A stretch of 64,000 nt of DNA from Carettochelys insculpta (Eukaryota; Chordata; Testudines; Carettochelyidae): NCBI RefSeq assembly GCF_033958435.1, contig NC_134138.1:181768798-181832797 (forward strand), given 5' to 3'. Shown here piece after piece: positions 47,963 through 58,593 of the stretch. Under the pieces are notes generated by a model. The model saw only the letters and a list, made by a program, of their open reading frames with translations, searched no databases and was not told the DNA's origin. The stretch's first letter is position 1. Every line of letters begins with the position of its first letter. Made by a program: the position numbers and the translations under genes.

Positions 47963-49920
47963 CATTTCCTCTTGCAGGTGCTGGGGACTGAGGACTTTGT
48001 GTTCCACCTCTGTGCATCCATCTTTGTGCAGCACATCTCTGCTCTGCATTCCAGTCCGTGGCTAGTCTGCTCTGCTGGCTGGTATGGAAAGGGGAATGAA
48101 ATCATGAGCTCACTCACCAGCAACACTAATTGGGACCAATCCTGGACTTCAAACTTTGCTTACCAGGGTAATCCACAAAACAAGAATTTTAATCATAAAG
48201 GAAGCATAGATGGCTTTCCTCCATGTTCTCGTTTCAAAATCCTGGGGGCAGCTGGAGGTTTAACTAGCCCTCCGTAAAAGTTAAAGCAGCCTCAGAACTG
48301 CTCTTAATTGTGCTAATGGTTAATGGCTCCCAAATAGTCATTCCTCTGATCAAACATCATAGCACATTATCGCTCTATGCCCTAAATCACCCCAAAATTC
48401 TCTTGCTAAAGGGAACCCTCATTTCTGCCTTAATGCAGTGATACAAAGGGACTCATGAGAGGCCACTAAGTTGTCCTTCTGTCTTTTAACTACTGTACGT
48501 CACAAGATAAATGTTCTGACCATCATCAGTCTTACACTATCTAACAAGTGCATTACATATATAAAAAAAAAGTTAGTGATTCTGATGCTTTCCCAGATCT
48601 ACATTTGCTTCATAGGATACTTTAAAACTGTTGACTTTGTTTCAGTTAACTGAAACTTGGGCTTATAATGAACAAATCCTGCCAGACAAATTTGATCACT
48701 GCTGGTAATGAACAATAAAATTACAACACAGAAGAAATGGAGCCACTATAAAATACTGGGGCTTTACTGAAGCATTTGTGACATAGCCTCATAAAATCTT
48801 AAGTGAAAAAATTAATACAAATTGGCTTGGACCGGAGCACTGTCACATGGCTTGAGTTGTGGAGAAAAGTCTATGGGGATGACAGAAGACCAGGTATTCA
48901 GCTTAATTTTTAACATCTTTATTAATAATTTATCCCACTTTTAAACAGGACATTAATTCAATCTGAGGCTACAACTACATGAGAGATGCTCTGAATACCA
49001 GGGAGGAGAGAAATAATACAGACCTAAAGCAGCTAGAATTTTGGGACTCAGTCCAGCAAAGCACTTACACACATGCTTACCTTAAAGCAGAGTGAGCAAC
49101 CTGTGGCTCCGGAGCCGCATACAGTTCTTTAAGGAGTCATTTGTGACTCCGGATGCTGCCACGGCTGACTCCTCTGTAGCTCTGCCTGCCACTGCTGAAA
49201 CAGTAAAACTAAATTCAATTGGTTTAATGGCCAGCAGGGCAGCAGGAGGGATCTGGCTAGTGCAGGTCAGCAGCAGAACGGCATGCCAGGTAAGGGCTCA
49301 GAGGGGAGGGAAAGCGGAAGGGGCATGTGGGGATGGAGTGGAAATTGGAGCTGCTGAGGAGTCCCATGCAGCTGCTGCCAGCCTCTCGACCCACTTCTGC
49401 TGTGGGCAAGAAGCGCCCCCCCCAGGCAAGTCCTAGCCACAGAGCTCACAGGAGTGCATAGCATCCTGGGTGTGGGGGGGAGCATGTGCCGAAATCTGCT
49501 GCCTCCAGTTCCCGACTGCACTAAACACCTGAGCCACAACCTGCAGAGTGCAGCTAAATCAGCAGCTCTTACAGCTGGGCAGCACCCACAACCCTCCAGG
49601 GCTGGCTCAGTGTAGCTCACATGGCCTCCCCAGATGCGACTCTTGCTGTCTGGCTCCTTGGAGGATGGACCTAGCCTGCTGCAGCTGCTGCAACTAAGTA
49701 AGAGCGTCCAGGTCCCCTCCCCAGCATGGCTCCCTGGTCCACTATGGCAGGAAACATCCCAGGCAAGTGTTCAGCAAACTTTCCTCCTTCCCTTTCCCCC
49801 TGAGCAGCACCTATTGGAGCTCCTCTGCGCCCCTCCCCCAACACATAAAGTGTGAGAAAATAAATATTTAAAAAGTTTGTGAGCATCTTGTGGTGAACAT
49901 GTATCACATTACAAATCATT
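47963..49920. other. No recognisable gene; GC-rich block
   Basis: No exon, RNA gene or clear transposon seen. At 49089 a CAGAGTGAGCAACCTGTGGC stretch with GGCTCCGGAGCC resembles hAT/Charlie-type ends, but I could not find a partner end. A GC-rich block follows (about 49260-49850). Confidence 0.35.
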
Positions 49921-49923
49921 GCG

Positions 49924-50165
49924 GCCTTTTCTACACAGGCCACTTTCTTCGAAAGTGTCATGGTTATACACGATCCGAAATATGCTAATGAGGCACAGAT
50001 GCAAATTCCCCACACCTCATTAGCATACAATCATGTGATTCGGAGTCCAGAAGACCGTTCTTCCGGACTCCAACATGCTGTGTAGAAGCGTGGCCCCCGG
50101 AGGGTCTTCTGGAAGGAAGTCCTTCTTCTGGAGGCCCCTTCTTCCCAAAAATTCTTCTGGAAGAT
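49924..50165 (+). mobile_element. GTCTACAC-related MITE, partial
   Basis: Left end GGCCTTTTCTACACAGGCC, with TTTCTTCGAAAGTG, ATGCTAATGAGGCACAG, CTCATTAGCATAC and an inner CTGTGTAGAAGCGTGGCC. The sequence TTCTTCTGGAGG / CCTTCTTCC near 50130-50165 looks like the start of a second arm that is cut off. Confidence 0.6.
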
Positions 50166-50357
50166 GGGGGAGGGAATAAAATTAGTTTGGTACAATTATA
50201 TATTATACCCAATATATGTATCATTGGCACATCTAATATCAACTCAGCCAAACCTTATCCATTCACTGGGAAGATATTGTATATAGCTGCTGCCATCTAC
50301 TGAATCACAACATATGCAGTAAATGATTGAACTTTGATGGATATTTAACAACACGGG

Positions 50358-51025
50358 GGTGCGTCTACTCTAGCCAGCTACTTTGAAGTAGCTGGGACAA
50401 CGTCAAAATAGCACGTGTCACGTCTACATGCGCCGTGTGCTATTTCGATGTTGAAATCGACTTTAGGTGGTGAGACATCGAAATTGCTATTCCAATCCAA
50501 AGATGGGAATAGTGCCCTAAATCGACGTTCAATGTCGAAGCAGGGCATGTGTTACTTGGAAACAGATGGGTCCTCCATGGCGGCCATCAGCTGAGGGGTT
50601 AAGAGACGCTCTGTCCAGCCGCTGCAGGGCTCCATGGTCACCACATGCAGCAGCCCTTAGACCAGGGCTTCTGGCTGCTGCTGCTGCAACTGGGGGTCCA
50701 TGCTGCATGCACAGGGTCTGCAACTGGTTGTCGGCTCTGTGGATCTCGTGCTGTACAGGGCAAGTGTGTCTGGCAGGGGCCCTTTAAGGGAGTGGCTTGG
50801 GGCTTTGCTGGCACCTTATTTCGACGGGGAGCACTTGTGTGTGTGGACGCTCCACATTTCCTTCCGGGGCAGCTCCTTTTGATGTTCCCCATCAGTACTT
50901 CGACATGGAACATCGACGGCACCAGCCCTAGAGGATGTGTAGATGATGCACATCGAAGTAGCCTATTTCGATGTCCTTACTTCGAAATACACTACTTTGA
51001 TGTAGTGTGCTAGTGTAGACGTAGC
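50358..51025. mobile_element. Harbinger deletion derivative 3 (668 bp)
   Basis: Ends GGTGCGTCTACTCTAGCC and (inverted) GCTACGTCTACACTAGC. Flanking 5-mers ACGGG and TTGGG match at 3/5. The interior is closely similar to derivative 2 (34092-34727), with CATGGCGGCCATCAGCTGAG, CTGCTGCTGCTGC and GGGGGTCCATG. It lies only 78 bp from the next MITE and 663 bp from the two-gene copy. Confidence 0.9.
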
Positions 51026-51102
51026 TTGGGTCACATCCTCAACTGGTACAAGCTAACATATATTCAAAAGCCAGATAGAGAGCTCTCACATTTCTCTCTA
51101 AG

Positions 51103-51407
51103 GCCGAATCTACACTACGCCTCCCTTTCAGAAGGGGTATGTAAATGCAGTGGATGAGAAATGCTAATGAGATGCTGATATAAATATTCAGCTCCTCATT
51201 TGCATCACGATGGCCACCCAGAGAATCGAAAGTGCTGCTTTTGAATTGAAAACTAGCCATGTTGATGAGGTTCCTTTAGAAGGAAAACCCAATTTTGAAA
51301 GCACCCTTCTTCCCAATTTTTTTTATTCATATCAGCACCTCATTAGCATTTCTGATCCATCGCATTTACATACCCCTTCCGAAAGGGAGGGGTAGTGTAG
51401 ATGCAGC
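51103..51407. mobile_element. MITE, first in the CTAAG series
   Basis: Ends GCCGAATCTACACTACGCC and (inverted) GCTGCATCTACACTACCCC, with mirrored CCCTTTCAGAAGGGG, AATGCTAATGAGATGC and CTCATTAGCATT. It is flanked by perfect CTAAG duplications at 51098-51102 and 51408-51412. Its right duplication is shared with the next element. Confidence 0.92.
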
Positions 51408-52123
51408 CTAAGGGTATGTATACGCAGTCAAATTATTTTGAAATAGGTAAACCTCATTTCACGAGGAACAGCACCTATTTCAAAATAGCTATTTCAAAAT
51501 AGGAGCTGTGTAGACAGAGAATAGAGCCTACTTCAAAATAAGCTACAGTGTGTCCAATGGCTTTATTTTTAAACATGCTCTCTTGTACGTAGAGGCTGCA
51601 TTTTGAAACAGCTGAGTGCGATTTCGAAATGCATTTTGTGTGTAGCAGCATTATTTCAAAATAATCTGTTCTGGAATAACTCTTCTGAGCCATGTCTACA
51701 CGTGCCGGCTACTTTGAAGTAGCCGCGCCAACTTCGAAATAGCACCCGCCACGTCTACACGGGGCGAGCGCTATTTCGAAATTGAAATCGACATAAGGTG
51801 GCAAGACGTCGAAGTCGCTATCTCCATCAGGAGATGGGAATAGTGCCCTACTTCGACGTTGAACGTCGAAGTAGGGCACGTGTAGCCGATCCGCGTCCCG
51901 CAACATCGAAAGAGCGGGATCCACCATGGCGGCCATCAGCTGAGGGGTTGAGAAATGCTCTCTCCAGCCCCTGAGCTCTATGGTCGCCGCGTGCAGCGGC
52001 CCCTTAAAGCTCCCCGCCCCCTGCCTTCCTGTGCAGGAAGCTGAGAGCCCGTGCAAGCAGCAGCATTGCCACGTGGCTAGCCTGCACACGCCTCTGCAGC
52101 CCCAAGCCACCCCCCCCGCTGCG

Positions 52124-53574
52124 ATGGCCGCCCGCCAGCCCCCCAAGTGCCCCCAGGGCACACCCCAAGGGGAGCCAGGGTTCCCAGGCTTCCAGCCAGC
52201 CTGGGAAAAGGCAACGGGGCCCCTCCTGAACGGAGGCCGAGATCCGGGACCTGCTGGGGCTCTGGAGCGAGGAGGAGGTGCTCCAGGTAATGGGGAACAA
52301 GAGGCGGAACGTGGATGCATTCGCTCAGCTGGCTGAGGGCCTGGCGGCCCGGGGTCACCCTGCCCGCACTCCTGACCACGTCAGGAGTAAGGTGAAGGAG
52401 CTGCGGCAGGGTTACGCCCGGGCCTGGGATGCGGCCAGCTGATCTGGGGCCGCCCCCACCACTTGCCCCTTTTACAGGGAGCTCAGGTCCATCCTGGGCC
52501 CACGGTACACTTCCTCCCCGCCAGCCACTCTTGACACCTCGGCCGACGAGCCCCAGGAGGCCCCAGAGGCGGAGTCTGCTCCGGAGGCAAGCCCTGCACC
52601 CCAGGGCCCCCCCCAGGAGCCCATCCCTGGGACAGTGGAGGAGGAGGAGGGGGAATCCTCCTCCAGCGATGGGGGGCTGCGGATCGTCCTGCCGTCCCGG
52701 AGCTCCAGCAGGGCGTCCGCCCAGAGGGTGTCCCCCAACTGTGGGAGCGGACCGTCAGGTATGTACCCCCCCGGTGCACACCCCCGGGGTTGAGAGGCCG
52801 GGACAAGAGACATGACCAGGGCCCTCCACATGCCCAGATGACCATGGCCCCAAGGACAGCAGTGGCATGTCCCTCAGAAGAGTGCATCAGCCCCTGCCCC
52901 CCCAGCAGGACAGTGCCATGCCCCATCCCTGGGGATGGGGGGAGCGGAACCTAGGGTCCCCTGGGGGGGAGGGGTTGGGACACCCATCAGCAGCAGCAGC
53001 ATCTCCCGGGGATGGGGATGGGGAACCAGCAGCAGAGGGGTGGGGGGACAAGGGCCACGGCTCAGGGGCCACACTAATGGCTCTCTCCACTCTTCTCCCC
53101 CTGTGTTCTGCAGCTGCACCATCAGAGGGCCCGGAGAGCCCACCGGGGCCATCCCAGCAGGCCAGCCCCTCGGCGGAGCACCGACCAGCCCCAGGACGGG
53201 GCTGACGGCGGAGCCACCACCACCAGAGGATGGCCATGGACCCCCAGCTGCTCGCGACCCTCCGGTGTCAGCTGGAGGTGTCGGAGTGGTGCCTGCGGGT
53301 GGACGAGCCGCAGCTGGAACTACAAGAGCAGGCACTGGCCTGGCGCCAGTAGGCATGGGGGGCCTTTATGCGCACTTTCGAGCTCATAGCGGAATACCTG
53401 ACCCCCCATGCTGCGCCGCCTGCCGCTCTGCCTGCTCCGACTGCTGTCCCACCGCCGTCTGCCACCCTGAGATCTTCCGCTGAGGGGAACCTGGGGCCTG
53501 CTGACACCCGCCGGCCATACCTGCCGGTTCGCCTGGCCCCCAGTCAGCCTCGGCCAGGGCTCAGGCCAAGGTGA
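52124..53574 (+). pseudogene. Myb/SANT-like Harbinger DNA-binding protein, decayed
   Basis: The protein would help the transposase reach the nucleus and bind the transposon ends. A probable first ATG is at 52124 (MAARQPPK). A frameshift separates it from the conserved part at about 52230-52500, which reads TEAEIRDLLGLWSEEEV, then NKRRNVDAFAQLAEGLAARG, then HVRSKVKELRQGYARAWDAA: the trihelix Myb/SANT fold of this group. An acidic, proline-rich linker follows (EEEEGESSSSD). A likely intron runs from GTATGT at 52759 to CTGCAG ending at 53113. Exon 2 ends with a coiled, Leu/Glu-rich segment (LEVSEWCLRVDEPQLELQEQ). In-frame stops lie at 52227, 52440, 53203 and 53350. Three of the four are TGA, consistent with CpG decay of CGA in at least some cases. 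Confidence 0.82.
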
Positions 53575-53825
53575 GGGTCGCGCCCACCAACCCCGGGCAC
53601 CCGACAGTAGAGGGATGCAGGACCCAGGGCGTGGCCCCCCCCCGCCCTGTGTACATATCCCCCCATGTATATTTGTATATAGTTTGTGTTACACCTGTTC
53701 TTTTATGGTACCTGCCCCCCATGTAAATAGTTCCCCCCTTTTGTTCTGCTCTCTCTCTCTATATTTTGTTAGTATTATAATATAAGAGAATTCACTGTTT
53801 TTGGTTTCAAAACAACAGGTCCATT

Positions 53826-53831
53826 TTTATT
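53826..53831 (-). promoter_or_regulatory. Poly(A) signal of the transposase gene
   Basis: AATAAA on the - strand overlaps the transposase stop codon (53829-53827). The 3' ends of the two convergent genes are separated by about 250 bp (53575-53826). Confidence 0.6.
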
Positions 53832-55288
53832 TGCAAGAAAAGTGGGGTGGTGTGTGCTCTTGAGTGCTCTGTGGTGTGGGTGTGGGGGCAGGGAGTGTTG
53901 TGGAGGATGGGGGGGTGCAGTGGGGAGCCTGCCAGCGTTCACCCGCGGCCTGGTCAAAATGGGCCCGCAGGACCTCCTGGACCCGGATCCCCTCAGGGTC
54001 TACCTGGCGACTGGGGGCAGCGGGAGGCTGCACGTCAGCCCTGCCAGCCTCCACAGCCCAGCCCTGGAAGAATGCCTCCCCCTTGCTCTCGACCAAGTTG
54101 TGGAGTGCGCTGCACGCGCCCACAACCTGGGGGATGGTGGTGGGGCCTGCATCAAGGCAGGTGAGGAGACACCTCCAGCACCCTTTGAGGCGGCCAAAAG
54201 TGCGCTCAACCACCTGGCGCGCATGGTTCAAGCGCGTGTTGAACCGCTCCCAGCTGGCTGAGAGACGGCCCGTGTAAGGGTGCATGAGCCAGGGCCGGAG
54301 GGGGTACGCCGCGTCTGCGACAACACAGAGGGGCATGGTGGTGTCCCCCACAGGGATGTAGGTCCCCGCCTCCAGCCGGCGGCACAGGCCCGAATTCCTG
54401 AACACTCGGGCGTCGTGGGTGCTGCCAGGCCAGCCAACATAAATGTCCAGGAAGTGGCCCCGGCTGTCCACCAAGGCCTGGAGGACCACAGAATGGTAAC
54501 CCTTCCTGTTCAGGAAGAGTCCTCCGCTGTGCTCCAGGGCACGGATGGGGATATAGGTCCCATCCAGAGCCCCAAAGCAATTTGGGAAGCCCAGGCTGGC
54601 AAACCCCGCGATGGCGGCATCCGGGTCCCCAAGCTGCACGAGCCTGTGGAGGAGCAGGGAATTGATGGCGCAGATGACCTGCAGCGGAAGGACATGGGAG
54701 AGCACCAGTGAGGGGTGTGCAGGGTGTGTCTGGCCCTCCACCCCAGGGCTGCCCGCCCCCACCCCCAGTGCTGCCCACCCCTGGGTCCTCTTACCTCCAT
54801 GAGGACAGCCCCGACGGTGGCCTTGCCTACGCCAAACTGCTGCCCCATGGATCAGTAGCTGTCTAGAGTGGCCAGCTTCCAGACGGCGATGCCGACCTGT
54901 TTCTCCACCATGAGGGCACGCCGCATGGTGCTGTCCTGGTGCCTCAGTGTGGGGGTGAGCCACTGGCAGAGCTCCAGGAACGTCTGCCGGCTCATGCGAA
55001 AGTTCTGTAGCCAGCGGTCATTGTCCTACTCGCCAAGCACCAGCTGCTCCCACCAGTCGGTGCTCATGGGGTAGCTCCACAGCCGGTGGCGTGTGCGGCC
55101 GGGCGGGGGGGGGGTCGGAGCGCCGCAAGGTCTGGGGCTGCTTCCTCCTCTCCTGGGGGCAGCTCCTCTTCTGTGAATAAAAGGTGGTCAGCTGCCTCCT
55201 GCATAGCACTGAGCAGGGCAAGCACTGCTCCTGCAGGGGCGGGTGTGTGGACCTCTGGCTGCTGCTGCTGCTGCTGCTGGGGGTCCAT
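53827..55288 (-). pseudogene. Harbinger DDE transposase, decayed but triad present
   Basis: Catalyses excision and integration. Start at 55288 (MDP plus seven Gln from CAG repeats). Exon 1 runs to 54795 and holds LQNFRMSRQTFLELCQWL and QQFGVGKATVGAVLMEV. The intron is 54794-54679 (116 bp): the donor GTAAGA and acceptor CTGCAG both fit and phase is kept. Exon 2 (54678-53827) is open over 283 codons with VICAINSLLLHRL, then GFPNCFGALDGTYIPI (first Asp), GSTHDARVFRNS (second Asp) and RQVVERTFGRLKGCW (Glu), so the DDE triad of the DDE_Tnp_4/HARBI1 fold is intact. Defects are all in exon 1: a frameshift at or near a run of ten G/C (55105-55114), a TAG at 55028-55026 and a TGA at 54854-54852. I recognise the family with high confidence. 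Confidence 0.93.
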
Positions 55289-55690
55289 ACTGCTTCAACG
55301 GTGTACGTGCCTGTGGCTCTGCAGACCGCGTGCTGTGCAGGCTGCGTGTGTCTGGGAGGGGCCCTTTAAGGGAGCCGCTAGCTGTTGCCCTGGAAGTGCT
55401 AGTCCGCCCTGTGACCCTGTCTGCAGCTGTTCCTGGCACCCTTATTTCGATGTGGGCCACTTTGGCGTGTAGACGCTCCCCTGCAGCGCCTACTTCGATG
55501 TGGTGCTGCCCAACGTCGACGTTGAACGTCGACGGCACCAGCCCTGGAGGACGTGTAGACGCTATTCATCGAAATAGCTTATTTTGATTTCGCTACATCA
55601 AAATAAGCTATTTCGGTGTAGCATACACGTGTAGACGTAGCTCTGGAATACTTATTTCGAAATAACACTACTGTGTAGACAAACCCTAAG

Positions 55691-56104
55691 GCCACATCTA
55701 CACTAAAATGATCTTTCAAAAGATGATCTTCTGAAAGATCTTCTTTCAAAAGAGCTCATCCACACACCAAAAAGTGGATCAAAAGAGCAATCTGCTCTTT
55801 CGAAAGACAGCATCCACACAGCCCCCACTCTTTTGAAAGAACAGGCCAGGGATTGAAAAACCCGGCACTGTGAGTACTACTCTTTTGAACACAGAGCCTC
55901 TGGAGCATCTACACATGTGCTTTTCTAAAAGAATCTTTCAGAAAAAGTTGCTCTCCCTCATTTGGGAGAGGAAGAGGGCCTCTTGAAGAAGTGTCACATT
56001 CTTTAGAAAAGAATTCGAAAGAGAGCATTTTGTGCATGGATGCTCTGCTTGTTCTTTCAGACAAGGGCCTGATTTTCCAAAGGACTTGCTAGCATAGACA
56101 CGAC
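55691..56104. mobile_element. GATCTTTCGAAAG-type MITE, copy 2
   Basis: Ends GCCACATCTACACTAAAATG and (inverted) GTCGTGTCTATGCTAGC, flanked by perfect CTAAG copies (55686-55690, 56105-56109). The interior is homologous to 21083-21492. It directly abuts the split MITE through the shared CTAAG. Confidence 0.92.
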
Positions 56105-56489
56105 CTAAGTGTCACAAACAAGCATGACAAATGGTGTTATTTTGGACACAAGATAAAATATATCATGCACTTGGAATTCAGTTTCTTTCTTAATAATTCT
56201 CCACAGAAACAGCAATAAAAATGGTTTCTCAGATAAATATCCAAAAACAAAGAAGCTCTTAAATGTTTTCAGTTGATGGCATGGATTAGCTGGTTCAGCA
56301 TTACAATGAACCATTTTTTACACTCAAAGTTTTCCCTCTTCGAAAGCTTTGTTCCTGGAATATTACAGTGCATTGATTAAAACAGTAGCATCCAAAATGT
56401 TTAGGGAAAAAAACCCAACCTAGATTACAGTCAGACCCTGTAATAAATAGATGTTATTGAGCTCAATACAGAATAACTGGGTGAAATTT

Positions 56490-56565
56490 TCTGGACTGTG
56501 TTTCACAGAATATCAGACTAGATGATCTAATGGTCCCTTCTAACATTAAAATATATCAATATTAA
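56490..56565 (+). mobile_element. CR1 3'-end fragment
   Basis: CAGACTAGATGATCTAATGG followed by TCCCTTCTAACATTAAAA is the 3' UTR of a CR1 subfamily. Confidence 0.75.
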
Positions 56566-56734
56566 ATAAGTGCAGAGTTCTGACCTTCCGGTAATCCCCA
56601 ATAACTTCTTAGATGTTTTCTGAGTTTCTAGAACATCATTTATGAGCCTGAGTGTGCTGTATGACACCCCTATCATACTGGCCACTCAATACATCTGCAT
56701 GAAAGCTAAGCAAAAACTTAACTCTCTTTGCTGG

Positions 56735-56761
56735 ACACACACACACACACACACACACACA
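56735..56761. repeat. (CA)n microsatellite
   Basis: Thirteen uninterrupted AC units, followed by TATT. Confidence 0.98.
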
Positions 56762-57004
56762 TATTAAAATGCACCTGTCTGCTTTTAGGGCAAGGAATAC
56801 TTGGCACATTGATGCATCTGCTATATATTGCTCTCAGTCCATGCACTGAACTCCCACTTAAATCAGTGGGAATTAGCCACACAGATCAAGGCACAGAGTC
56901 ACCCAGAGGGTAATCCCTGAAGTAGCTCTGAATCAGTGTCATTGCAATAGTACAAAAATCATTATTTATATGAGGCTGCCTGCTATTAGAGTCCCGCAAT
57001 TGTG

Positions 57005-57075
57005 AGAGTGAAACATATCTCACAGAACGGGAAGGGACCTTGAGAGGTCATCGCGTCCAGTCCCCTGCACTCACA
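57005..57075 (-). mobile_element. CR1 3'-end fragment, antisense
   Basis: GGGAAGGGACCTTGAGAGGT followed by CATCGCGTCCAGTCCCCTGC is the CR1 3' UTR read on the opposite strand. Confidence 0.78.
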
Positions 57076-58593
57076 GTGGAACCTATCACCATACCGCATA
57101 GATTCTTTTTTTCATCCACCAACATAAAACATACACAAAAATATTTTAGCTGATCAGATTGGAGGATGGGCACGGGGTTATTCCTCAAATAACAGGACCA
57201 CTTATGTGGAAAAATTGCTCCTTTTAAAGTGTTTGCAAGATCAGGACCATAGTTATGCCCATTTCCACTCTGACACTGCACTGTTTTTATTCCAGGAAGG
57301 ATTAAACATCCACACTGTAGCCCAACAGTTAAATGAATCATGGGGAGTTTTCATGCTGGATGCATATCTAGTTTGCTTTGATAAATTGGAGGGTATGATC
57401 CTGATTTCGAGAGGGGTTGCAATATTCAGTATAACACAGGAATGTGCATAAATTATATCATGTGCAGACAAATCAAACGTAGACAGTGGTTTTTTTAATT
57501 AGCAACATAAATCCATTTTTAGGCTGAGCTCTGGTGTAGCAAGCATATTCAATACACACAAATTGCAAAATTCTTACACATAGGTGTGCATGCTGGAAAT
57601 ATGTTGACTATGGGCTGTTTTTTTCTAATGGTGTTATTGTTGAATACCTTGGCAACAAACATATTGACATTCATATTTGCTATTTCATGTGTTATAGTAT
57701 GGCTGCTTATTTTCCAAATTTGCTTATAAAACAGTAACATTGCTCAAATATGCAAATTACAAATGAGATTTTGAAAAACATCTAATTCAGGCCACATTTT
57801 TGATCTACTAGCCAACAAAGTGACATCAGATTACATCTAGTCTCTAACTTCACAAGAAACACTGCCTGATTTTATCCTGGGTCCCAGGTGTTTCATCTAA
57901 GAAAAAAAATCAGTAGTGAAACATGTATTAGACTCTGTGGGACAAATACTCGAGACTTTAGGGTTCATTCAGGCAGAAATGTTACTAACTTCATTTTGAT
58001 TTGACTGAATAAAGCCTACATTCTGCAGTGCATGTCCCTGTAAGAAAAAAAAATTGTGTCTCTTTTCAGTACGAAAATCTCTCACAGTGATATAATAAAG
58101 CCTGTGTTTAAAAGTATTAATACTGAACATACTTCTTAAAAGCAATGTATTGTTTACCCTGGAAGCATACACAAAACAATACCTATATTGTAATTTGCTA
58201 ATTCAACTCTGCTTTGGCTTTTAATTTGATCTCAAAAGGCTATGGTACTTTATCTTCTGCAATACAAAATCCTGCTTATTAAAGAGAAAACTATTCTCTA
58301 GAATAAAAAACTGTCACTTGTATCGTATGTTTGTGGATTTTTTTTTATTTTACACCTACTTCTGTACATATATTCAAATACCATGCATTCATCTTTTCAA
58401 CATTCACTACCAGATACTAAATACAGTAGTTTTGTTAATGTGTGCATGCATGTGTGTGAGGGAGAGAGAGAGAAACTGGTGAGGCACACAAATATAAAGC
58501 TTTGATTGAGCAAACATAAATGAATAATAAAATTAAAATCTGACTTTCAGGAAGAAGAAAGTAGCTTTGTAGTTCCCGCTTACTCTTTTGTAC
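57076..58593. other. No recognisable gene
   Basis: AT-rich sequence without recognised features. Short GA-rich tract near 58457-58472. Confidence 0.4.

Larger units (their letters stand above)
51689..55641. mobile_element. PIF/Harbinger transposon, two-gene copy (3953 bp)
   Basis: The element has ends GCCATGTCTACACGTGCC and (inverted) GCTACGTCTACACGTG, with 5-mers TCTGA and TCTGG outside (4/5 identical). It encodes a Myb/SANT-like protein on the + strand and a DDE transposase on the - strand, arranged tail to tail. Those are the two genes PIF/Harbinger elements need. Both are disabled. Subterminal regions are rich in GTGTAGACG, AACGTCGAAGT and TATTTCGA motifs, likely binding sites. Overall it is GC- and CpG-rich compared with its surroundings. 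It inserted into the MITE at 51413. Three derivatives in this window match both its ends. The 5-bp duplication differs from the usual 3-bp TWA. Confidence 0.93.
51413..55685. mobile_element. MITE split by the Harbinger transposon
   Basis: Left end GGTATGTATACGCAGTC, right end (inverted) GGTTTGTCTACACAGTAG. The two parts are 51413-51688 and 55642-55685. The interior has many TATTTCAAAATA motifs, and CTGGAATAACTCTTCT on the left continues as CTGGAATACTTATTTCG on the right. CTAAG flanks both sides (51408-51412, 55686-55690). Without the insertion it would be about 320 bp. Confidence 0.9.

Noticed and set aside
52004..53507. Antisense ORFs opposite the Myb-like gene
   Set aside because: Products are Gly/Pro-rich shadows caused by GC content; the conserved domain is only on the + strand.
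53842..54711. + strand ORFs of up to 143 codons opposite the transposase
   Set aside because: Shadows of the transposase exon, which carries the conserved DDE motifs on the - strand.
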